From assembly GCA_903850545.1 (NCBI GenBank), contig CAINLW010000064.1:1-40239 (forward strand): DNA of 40,239 nt, given 5' to 3'. The notes beneath the pieces were generated by a model. It searched no databases and was not told the origin of the DNA. It was given only the letters and a program-made list of their open reading frames with translations. The stretch is from an uncultured bacterium (lineage in GTDB: Bacteria; Patescibacteriota; Minisyncoccia; Phycocordibacterales; GWA1-40-21). A program made the translations under genes and the position numbers. Within the stretch, counting starts at the first letter, position 1. The number at the start of each line of letters is the position of its first letter. Positions 6,644 through 14,500 of this stretch are shown here, piece after piece.

Positions 6644-7762
6644 ATGAACCATCAATATGAAATAGGAATAGTAATAGTAACATGGAATGGTCTCGCACAT
6701 CTTGAACGTCTTTTTCCATCTCTGTTTATGCAAGATACTGACAAAAAATATAAAATCGTAGTAGTGAATAATGGATCAACTGATGGCACAAAAGATTATA
6801 TTTTAGATTATCCAGAAATAGATTATATTGAGCTTTCCAAAAATGAGGGATTTGCTGAACCAAATAATATTGGTATTCGTCATTTATTCTCCAAATATCC
6901 TTCAATAGAGAAAATTGTTTTTTTGAATAATGATACTGTTGTACCAAAAACATTTATTTCGACATTATTGTCCGGTTTTGACTCGTCATTGCGCTGTGTC
7001 CGCCATAGCTTCAGCGAAGGTGGAAGGACGGAGCGTGGCAATCCAGGTTTAATTGCCACCGTTCAAACAAAAATAGTATCTTTCGATAATCCAAAAATTA
7101 TTGACAGTGTTGGAATTTTGGTTGACGAAAGTATGAGTGCTATCAACAAAGGCCAGGGAGAAACTGACATTGGACAATATAATGAGGCATGCGAAATTTT
7201 CGGTACCACAGCCAGTGCCATGATGATTTCCAAAGAAGCTCTTCAAGCAGTTGATCTTAGTAATGAAACGTATTTTGACCCTCTTTATTTTGCATATCAA
7301 GAAGATGTGGACCTAGCGTGGCGACTTCGACTTCTAGGATTTACATCGCAATATATTTCTGGAGAACCAGTTTTACACGTACACAGCGCAACAGGTCAGA
7401 GTTATTCCGCGTTCAAATCTTTCCATATTCATCGCAATACACTTTTTACAATAGTTAAAAATATGCCATTTTCTCTTGTATTTAAGGTTTTAGGATTATT
7501 TTGTATGCGATATATTCACCTTGTTTTAAGTGTTTTTAGAAAAAGAGGTCCTTCGTATGAGGTCTCGAAAAAAACTGGAATATTTGCTATGATGTGGAGT
7601 GTAGTTGTATCGTGGTTGTCTCTTCTTTGGTATGTGTCAGAATTGATTAAAAAAAGGTCAATTATACAAAAAAAGCGAAAAATATCTATAAATGATACAA
7701 AAGAAATTTTTCATAAGTTTAAAGCAAATAAACAAAAAATAATATATGGCACTCGGTCATGA
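6644..7762 (+). CDS. GT2 family glycosyltransferase (rhamnosyltransferase WbbL-like) with an in-frame repeat insertion
   Basis: 372 residues. GT-A motifs: IVIVTWNGLAHLERL (9-23), VVNNGSTDGT (40-49), LSKNEGFAEPNNIGIR (64-79), metal-binding LNNDTVV (94-100) and the catalytic-base region AYQEDVDLAWRLRLLGF (217-233), typical of WbbL/RfbN-type transferases. The C-terminal ~110 residues have hydrophobic segments (about 275-297 and 314-336) and a basic tail, as in membrane-associated members. Residues about 114-135 derive from a palindromic repeat (6984-7047) placed after the metal-binding motif, where other members have a short loop. The gene overlaps the wzm start by 17 bases, so it heads the export operon. 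With rmlA-D in the same window, dTDP-rhamnose is a plausible donor (inference). Confidence 0.9.
   Translation: MNHQYEIGIVIVTWNGLAHLERLFPSLFMQDTDKKYKIVVVNNGSTDGTKDYILDYPEIDYIELSKNEGFAEPNNIGIRHLFSKYPSIEKIVFLNNDTVVPKTFISTLLSGFDSSLRCVRHSFSEGGRTERGNPGLIATVQTKIVSFDNPKIIDSVGILVDESMSAINKGQGETDIGQYNEACEIFGTTASAMMISKEALQAVDLSNETYFDPLYFAYQEDVDLAWRLRLLGFTSQYISGEPVLHVHSATGQSYSAFKSFHIHRNTLFTIVKNMPFSLVFKVLGLFCMRYIHLVLSVFRKRGPSYEVSKKTGIFAMMWSVVVSWLSLLWYVSELIKKRSIIQKKRKISINDTKEIFHKFKANKQKIIYGTRS
6984..7047. repeat. Palindromic repeat inside the GT2 gene, twin of the 5486-5553 copy
   Basis: Starts CGTCATTGCGCTGTG, contains TCCGCCATAGCTTCAGCGAA with GGTGGA, and ends GCAATCCAGG. It differs from 5486-5553 by a few substitutions and a 3-base gap (ACG), so the reading frame is the same. 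It is translated as SLRCVRHSFSEGGRTERGNP, against SLRRVRHSFSEGGSTERR in the other gene. Confidence 0.9.
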
Positions 7763-8525
7763 AAATTACAAAGAATTAGTACTTCGTCTTGCAATAACAG
7801 ATTTTAAGCTTCGTTATCATGCATCAGTACTTGGTTATGTTTGGGCGATATTAAAACCGCTTCTTTTATTTACTATTTTAAATTTTGTTTTTTCCTCAAT
7901 TTTTAATTTTAAAAACTCTGGGACACCACTATACTCACTAGAGCTTTTAACAGCTTTGTTAATGTTTAATTTTTTTGCTGAGGGAACAACTGCTGGTTTG
8001 GCATCACTGCTTTCAAAAGCTCAACTGGTTACAAAAATTTATGTACCAAGGTGGACAATTGTTCTTGCTTCCACACTCAATTCATTTTTTGTTTTTTTAG
8101 CAAATATGTTCGTGCTAGTTATATTTTTTGCTATATATGAAAAAGTACCAAGTATAGGAGGTGTTTTGTTATTTATTTTATATATTATTTTATTATACAT
8201 TCTTATTTTATCTTTTTCTTTTATTTTTTCTCCGCTCTACGTTCGATTTAGAGATTTGTCTATGATTTGGGAAGTGTGTATGCAGATGCTTATGTACGCT
8301 GCTCCAATAGTTTATCCTTTGTCACTAATTCCAGAAAATCTTCAACAGATTATTCTTTTAAACCCATTGGCTTTTATTATTCATTTTGCCAAACAAGGTC
8401 TTATTTCTGATCATTTTGCTAAACCATTAAATTTGGCCATTCTTGTAATAAGTTGCATCGCGATTTTTATAGTCTCCATTTTTCTTTTTCAAAAAAACCA
8501 ACGAAAAGTAGCAGAAAATATATAA
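7746..8525 (+). CDS. wzm: ABC-2 type polysaccharide export permease Wzm
   Basis: 259 residues with about six membrane helices. The N-terminus (ELVLRLAITDFKLRYHASVL, then GYVWAILKPLL) is the conserved amphipathic and first-helix region of Wzm/TagG/RfbA permeases. YAAPIVYPLSLIPE and the NPLAFIIHFAKQGL segment match the conserved periplasmic gate region. It forms the channel for lipid-linked O-antigen or teichoic-acid-like polymer together with the ATPase encoded next. It overlaps the upstream glycosyltransferase by 17 bases and is separated from wzt by 73 bases that hold a dispersed repeat. Confidence 0.93.
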   Translation: MALGHENYKELVLRLAITDFKLRYHASVLGYVWAILKPLLLFTILNFVFSSIFNFKNSGTPLYSLELLTALLMFNFFAEGTTAGLASLLSKAQLVTKIYVPRWTIVLASTLNSFFVFLANMFVLVIFFAIYEKVPSIGGVLLFILYIILLYILILSFSFIFSPLYVRFRDLSMIWEVCMQMLMYAAPIVYPLSLIPENLQQIILLNPLAFIIHFAKQGLISDHFAKPLNLAILVISCIAIFIVSIFLFQKNQRKVAENI

Positions 8526-8531
8526 AGTATT

Positions 8532-8559
8532 GTCATTGCGAGGTACGAAGCAATCCAGG
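8532..8559. repeat. Short palindromic repeat unit between wzm and wzt
   Basis: GTCATTGCGAGGTACGAAGC followed by AATCCAGG; ATTGC (8535-8539) pairs with GCAAT (8550-8554). It is the compact form of the unit found in the two glycosyltransferase genes. Confidence 0.8.
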
Positions 8560-8598
8560 TTAGTTTACATAAATAGAAAATATAACTGATAAAAAATA

Positions 8599-9942
8599 AT
8601 GGAAAATTCAACACAAAAACCCCAAATAGCAATCTCAGTAAAAAATGTTTCAAAAACATTTATTATTCCTCACGACAAGATTTCCACACTTCGAGGAGCA
8701 TTTACAAGCATGTTTAATAAAAAAGACCATGATGTTTTAGATGCGCTAAAAGATATTTCATTTGAAATAAAAAAGGGGGAGTTTTTTGGCATCATTGGGA
8801 GAAATGGAAGTGGAAAATCCACATTACTTAAGATTCTTGCAGGTGTATATGCTCATGATACGGGGTCAATTGAAATAAATGGTGCCATTTCACCTTTTTT
8901 GGAACTTGGAATAGGATTTAATCCTGAACTTTCTGGGAGAGATAATATTTATCTTAATGCTACTGTACTAGGTTTAACAAAAAAACAGATTGATAAAAAG
9001 TTTGATTCTATTGTTGCATTTTCCGAGCTTGAGAGATTTATTGATCAAAAACTAAAGAATTATTCTTCGGGAATGAGTGTACGTTTAGCCTTTTCTGTTT
9101 CAATTCATGCAAATCGAGATATCCTGCTTATGGACGAAGTACTTGCGGTTGGAGACGTAAATTTTCAAAGCAAGTGTTTAAACGAATTTAATAAGTACAA
9201 AGAAATGGGTAAAACTGTAATTTTGGTTGTTCATGATGTCGGCACGATTCAGCGTTATTGCGACCGAGCTATGCTCCTCAGGAATGGAAAAATAGAAATG
9301 ATAGGAAAAGCTGATGAGGTGGGTAATGAATATATTTATCAAAATATGTCAGATGAGGAGAAGAGAATAAAGAGAGAGCAAGAGCAAGAAAGAATAGGTT
9401 TTGAAAAAGAAAGAATACAAGTGGAAAAAGAAGCCGAGAAATTAAAGGGGAAAGAATTAGAGGAGGAAAAAAAGAGAATTGAGAATGAAAAAATAAAACT
9501 TGAGGAAGAAAGAAAAAATAAAGTCGCAGAAATAACTAGTGTTGAATTTTTAGACAAAAGTGGTAATGTAAAAAATGTCTTTGAAACGGGGGAGCCAATG
9601 GGTATTAAGGTTGATTTTAAGATCCATAGGGAAGTAAAATTGTTAAATTTTGGGATTGGAATGCATTCGGCTATTGGAGGGTGTATTTTCGGATATAATA
9701 CCCAAATAGACAAAAGTCCTGTTTATAGAAATGATAATTTTGTCGTTTTAAGTATAGACGAGCTATCACTTTTAAAAGGTGAATATTTTATTAATGTTAC
9801 GTGTTTTGGGGAGGTTGCGGAGCATGTTTATGATTTTAAACCAAAGTGTAAGATATTAACAATTTATTCAACAGGAACAGCAAATAAACATGGAGGATTT
9901 TTTTTAATTAAACATGAATGGAAAAAACCACTAACAAATTAA
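8599..9942 (+). CDS. wzt: ABC transporter ATPase Wzt with C-terminal glycan-recognition domain
   Basis: 447 residues. The nucleotide-binding domain (about 10-248) has Walker A GRNGSGKST (67-75), signature YSSGMS (155-160), Walker B DILLMDE (174-180) and switch His212. The LRGAFTSMF and DVLDALKDISFEI stretch is typical of Wzt/TagH. Residues 251-309 are almost only Glu, Lys, Arg and hydrophobics and predict as one long charged helix or coiled coil. The rest (310-447) is a beta-sandwich-like Wzt_C domain (EITSVEFLDKSG onward, ending HGGFFLIKHEW). In E. coli O8/O9a and Raoultella O12, Wzt_C recognises the terminal modification of a finished chain. The long charged linker is longer than in well-known examples. 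The methyltransferase directly downstream could provide such a cap (inference). Confidence 0.94.
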   Translation: MENSTQKPQIAISVKNVSKTFIIPHDKISTLRGAFTSMFNKKDHDVLDALKDISFEIKKGEFFGIIGRNGSGKSTLLKILAGVYAHDTGSIEINGAISPFLELGIGFNPELSGRDNIYLNATVLGLTKKQIDKKFDSIVAFSELERFIDQKLKNYSSGMSVRLAFSVSIHANRDILLMDEVLAVGDVNFQSKCLNEFNKYKEMGKTVILVVHDVGTIQRYCDRAMLLRNGKIEMIGKADEVGNEYIYQNMSDEEKRIKREQEQERIGFEKERIQVEKEAEKLKGKELEEEKKRIENEKIKLEEERKNKVAEITSVEFLDKSGNVKNVFETGEPMGIKVDFKIHREVKLLNFGIGMHSAIGGCIFGYNTQIDKSPVYRNDNFVVLSIDELSLLKGEYFINVTCFGEVAEHVYDFKPKCKILTIYSTGTANKHGGFFLIKHEWKKPLTN

Positions 9943-9979
9943 TGCGATTATTTTAAAAAATAAATTTTAATTAAATAAT

Positions 9980-10648
9980 ATGTCAGATACATCAAGAGGT
10001 TGGACAATTTTTACAAAAATAAAAACTTTGTTTTACAAATTATTTTTTGAATGGATCATTATTTTAAAAAATAACAAAAAAGAAATACGATTTTTGGAAA
10101 TTGGTCCAGGAGATGAGAGAATACGTGATTTTGAAACAATAAATATTATAAAAACAAAAAATACTGATTATGTAAGTGATGTTTCAAAAAAAATTGATTT
10201 TCCTGATAAAACCTTTAATATTGTTTACGCGAGCCATATTTTAGAACATATACCATGGTATATGTTAGAGAAAACTATTAAAGAATGGACAAGGGTTTTG
10301 AAAATTGGAGGTTCTCTTGAAGTGTGGGTTCCAGACGGGCTAAAAATAGCAAAAGCGTTTTGCGATTCAGAACAGGGTATTAATAACGATTTTATGAAAG
10401 ATGGGTGGTATAGATTTAATGAAGAAAAAGATCCTACAAAATGGTTTTCTGGAAGAATGTTTTCTTATGGTGATGGTATTGGAACACGAGGGCATTTTAA
10501 CTTTCATTTAGCCACTTTTTCTGAGAGATACTTGAAAAAACTTTTTATTGACGCAGGATTTAAAAATATCGTGAAAATGGACAATTCGGAATGTCGAGGT
10601 TATGACCACGGATGGATTAATTTAGGAATTAAAGGAACAAAAAAATGA
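9980..10648 (+). CDS. SAM-dependent class I methyltransferase
   Basis: 222 residues. Motif I is LEIGPGDER (about 39-47), followed by the acidic ends of the next strands, DFPDKTFNIVYASHILEHIP (about 73-92, typical Methyltransf_11 motif with ILEHI) and VLKIGGSLEVWVPD (post-motif). Motif I is short, with Pro-Gly-Asp in place of the usual GxGxG. The C-terminal part (KWFSGRMFSYGDG, HFNFHLATFSERYLKKLFID) matches sugar or polysaccharide-locus methyltransferases. It overlaps the next gene by 4 bases (ATGA), which ties it to the polysaccharide operon; likely it methylates a sugar or chain end. Acceptor unknown. Confidence 0.85.
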   Translation: MSDTSRGWTIFTKIKTLFYKLFFEWIIILKNNKKEIRFLEIGPGDERIRDFETINIIKTKNTDYVSDVSKKIDFPDKTFNIVYASHILEHIPWYMLEKTIKEWTRVLKIGGSLEVWVPDGLKIAKAFCDSEQGINNDFMKDGWYRFNEEKDPTKWFSGRMFSYGDGIGTRGHFNFHLATFSERYLKKLFIDAGFKNIVKMDNSECRGYDHGWINLGIKGTKK

Positions 10649-11496
10649 CAACTTTAAATTTTAAAACATATTCACAACTAGCTTTAGATGTTCGCAATGT
10701 TATTTGCAAAATACCAAATGATATAGATCTTGTTGTTGGTAATCCTCGTTCTGGCATAATTCCTGCTTACATGATTAGTGCATTTTTAAATTTGCCAGTA
10801 TCATCAATTGATGAGTATTTGAATGATATTAAACCTTCTTCAGGAGATCGTCCCATTAAAAATCACAATGGAATAAAAAAAGTTTTAATTGTTGATGACA
10901 GTGTAAATTCAGGAAGCGCTTTAAAAAAAATTAAAAGTAAACTTAGTGAAAAAGGATCAAATGTTGAGTATATTTTTTTGGCTATATACGCGACAAATGA
11001 AAGCAAGAATTTAGTAGACATTTATGCCTCTATTTGTGAACAGCCACGAATTTTTCAGTGGAATTATTTATATCACGATATTATTTTACGTTCTTGTTTC
11101 GATATTGATGGCGTATTATGTATAGACCCAACTGAGGATCAAAACGATGACGGTAATAAATACATAGATTTTATTTTAAACGCTAAGCCACTTTATATAC
11201 CAAATTATAAAATAAATACATTAGTTACCTCTAGATTAGAAAGGTATAGAAAGGAAACAGAAGAATGGTTAAGAAAAAATAATGTTCAGTATGAAAGATT
11301 ATTTATGCTTGACTTACCGTCAAAAGAAGAGAGAATTAAACTCGGTGCTCACGGTAAATTCAAAGCCGAAATTTATAATAAATTAACAGAGTGTATTTTG
11401 TTTATAGAAAGTGAAAGAAATCAAGCTATTGAAATTGCGAATCTGACAAAAAAACCAGTAATTTGCTTACCAACCGATGAATTATTTCAAAATTAA
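10645..11496 (+). CDS. Phosphoribosyltransferase-HAD phosphatase-like fusion
   Basis: 283 residues in two domains. Residues 1-130 form a type I PRTase domain with the PRPP-binding loop LIVDDSVNSGSAL (81-93), here ending in Ser-Gly-Ser rather than the usual Thr-Gly-Thr, and a GNPRSGIIPAYMIS loop (32-45). Residues 150-283 resemble a HAD hydrolase: motif I CFDIDGVLC (D153, D155), motif II VTSR (194-197), a Lys near 238-240 and a degenerate motif IV (FIESE, 253-257). Together these could make or dephosphorylate a phosphoribosyl group; whether it transfers ribose-phosphate to the glycan or serves nucleotide salvage is not visible. Translationally coupled to the methyltransferase. Confidence 0.8.
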   Translation: MTTLNFKTYSQLALDVRNVICKIPNDIDLVVGNPRSGIIPAYMISAFLNLPVSSIDEYLNDIKPSSGDRPIKNHNGIKKVLIVDDSVNSGSALKKIKSKLSEKGSNVEYIFLAIYATNESKNLVDIYASICEQPRIFQWNYLYHDIILRSCFDIDGVLCIDPTEDQNDDGNKYIDFILNAKPLYIPNYKINTLVTSRLERYRKETEEWLRKNNVQYERLFMLDLPSKEERIKLGAHGKFKAEIYNKLTECILFIESERNQAIEIANLTKKPVICLPTDELFQN

Positions 11497-11525
11497 TCAA
11501 AATATTGAAAATTACGAATAAACTT

Positions 11526-14500
11526 ATGGATTCAACTGAACACCTAAACATTTTTAGTAATAAAAAAAAGGAACTATTAATTTCTTTTATTTCCCACTCT
11601 GCGGGAATGGATGGTGCCGAAAGGTCACTTTTGGATCTTATTGCTGGATTAAAATCTAGAGGCGTTTTGTGTCATGTTGTAATTCCAGGACAAGGTCCAA
11701 TGGAAGATGAATTAAAAAAAATGGAAGTTCCTTACGATGTACTAACTTATAGATTTTGGACAATGGGTAAAAATGAGGAAAAAGAAAAAGTTGAGGATGA
11801 AATAAATATACAAACGATTGCACTTGCTACACTACTTGAAACAATTAATCCAGACATCATATACACGAATACCTCGGTAATAAATGTTGGTGCATTGGCG
11901 GCTAAGATACTTGGAAAGCCACATGTTTGGCACATTAGAGAGTTTGGGGAGTTAGACCATAACATGAAATTTACTCTTCCAATAAAAGAACGTTCAAAAT
12001 TTGTATATGAAAATTCTGAACGTGTTATATATAATTCAAAGGCTGTAGAGGAATATTATGCTGGAGATAAGGAGAAAGGTGCCGTTATCTATAATAATGT
12101 TAGTGTTCCTACAGGTGGCTTAGTGAATACAGTACCGATTTTTAAAAATAAGAAATCTTATAAATTGGCAGTTATAGGAACGGTTCATGCCGGGAAAAAC
12201 CAGGAAGATGTGATCTTAGCAGTAAAAGATCTTATTAATTCTGGTATCAATGCTGAACTGATAATTGTTGGCGGAATAGAAGGTAGTTATGGTGAAAAAT
12301 TAAATAAAATAATATCTGATAATAAATTAAATGATAAAATAAGGTTATTAGGTTATGTATTAAAACCATATTCTTTACTTTGTGAAGTCGATGCTCTTGT
12401 TGTTTGTTCAAAAAGCGAAGCTTTTGGGAGAGTTGTTGTTGAGGGAATGCTTGCAAAAAAACCTATTATAGCTACACGAAGTGGAGGTATACCAGAGATT
12501 ATTACCGATGGAGTTAACGGACTATTATACACACCTGGTAAATATGAAGAATTAGCAGAAAAATTAAAATTTCTTTTTGATAACAAAGATAAGGCTGATT
12601 TGTATGCAAAAAACGGATACAATTTTGCCATTGAACATTTTAATGATGATAAATATTCAGGAAAAATAACAAAAATCTTTAATACTTTAGGTAATTTTGT
12701 TACGTCAGGTTTCAATTCTTTGTATACAAAAATATGGAAAGTTCAAAGTGACAATATAAAAAAATTGGACAGTGAGATTTTCGGTTTGATTAAGTCCGTT
12801 CAAAAGAAAGATCAAGAAGTTTCAATTCTCAATCAGAAAATTGTAGTTGATAACGAAACATACAAAAAAGAAACAGAATCATTATCTACTCAGATAAATA
12901 ATATTGAGCAGGCACAGTTTACATTAGAAGGTGAAAAGAAATCACTTAATGAACAAATCGCTCAACAACAAAATAAGTTTTTTGAAGAACAGAAGTTTAC
13001 ACGATTAGAATTTGCAGAACGAATAACTCAGCAACAAAATAGATTTTTCGAAGAGCAGAAAATTACAGAATCTAAATTTGTTGAACAAATTGCACAAGAA
13101 AATCAGAGGTCTTTTGAAGAACAAAAGATTATAAGAGTTGAATTTGCTGAGCAAATTGCAAAACAAAGTGAAGTTTTTCTTGATCAATATAAAATCGTAC
13201 AGTCTGAATTGGTTTCGATGGTGGGGAAGTTAAATCAGCAGAATATTTTATTACGACAAAAAGAAGAAGAGAAAAAACAACTTATCGAACAACACGAAAA
13301 AGTTCTTTTGGTAAAAAATGAGGAGGAAAAACATCTAATTGAGCGAAATAAGAATGAATTAAATGTTAAAGATTCCGTCATTTCTGCTCTTCAAGAAAAA
13401 GATAAACAACAAACATCTCATATTCAATTAAAAGAACAGGAAATAATAGTATTACAAAATCAGATTTCCGGACTTTCTACTGCTATCTCTAATAAGGATA
13501 TTGAAATTGCATTTATGCAATCATCCAAATTTTGGAAACTCCGTAACGAATATATTCGCAGTAAATGGGCATTACTTAATCCACTTAAATTTACAAAAAA
13601 GTATTTAATTAAATCCATGCCAAAATATTCGCAAATTAAATGGGCCGTTTTTCATCCATATGCGTTCATCAAAAAAAGTATTTTAATAAGAAAAAGACGC
13701 TTACAAAGTAATATTTATCAGAAAATTGTTGAAAAAAAAGCTTCTGTTGTTTTACCGCTCAAGACAGTTTATTATGTTTCTAACGTTGAAAAAGGTGGTG
13801 CAAGTAAATACATTAATGATTTGATCGATACTTTTGGCTCAATTCATCTGAATTTTGTACAAATAAAAAATCGGGGTGATCTTAATTTGTATAAAGGTAG
13901 TTTTACAAAAAACGATGTTTTTATATTTCAGTATTTTTTTATAACAGATCTTACATTTGAAGATGTGGCGAGTGTTAAAAAAGAATACGGAATGAAACTA
14001 GTAATTCCAACACATGATTTTTATTTTTTAGGAAAATCAAACATTGATTTATACCAGTTTAACATTTCAGTACATTCAAACTATTTAGTAAATCCATCGT
14101 TTAGACCCCAAATATTAAAACTATTACAGTTGGCAGATGTAATAATATATCCATCACATTTTGTTAAAAATATTTTTGATTCAGTTTTTATTTTTAAAAA
14201 TGCACAGCTGTCAAGACATATTGATAATAAGATTATTGAGTATACAAAAATCCCAAAAGTTGAAAAAAACATCAATATAGGTGTCATCAATGATATACAT
14301 ATTCATAAAGGAGCAAGTTATTATCCAGAATTGTTTCGTGTAAAAAAATACAAAGGACATAATGTCGTTTATCATATATTTGGTCATGTTGAACTAAAAT
14401 CGCCAAATGTTGTTTTTCACGGTGTATACGATGAAAATCAAATATTTTCATTGCTTCAAAAAAATAATATTCATGGATTGGCTTTTCTCAACGAATGCGC

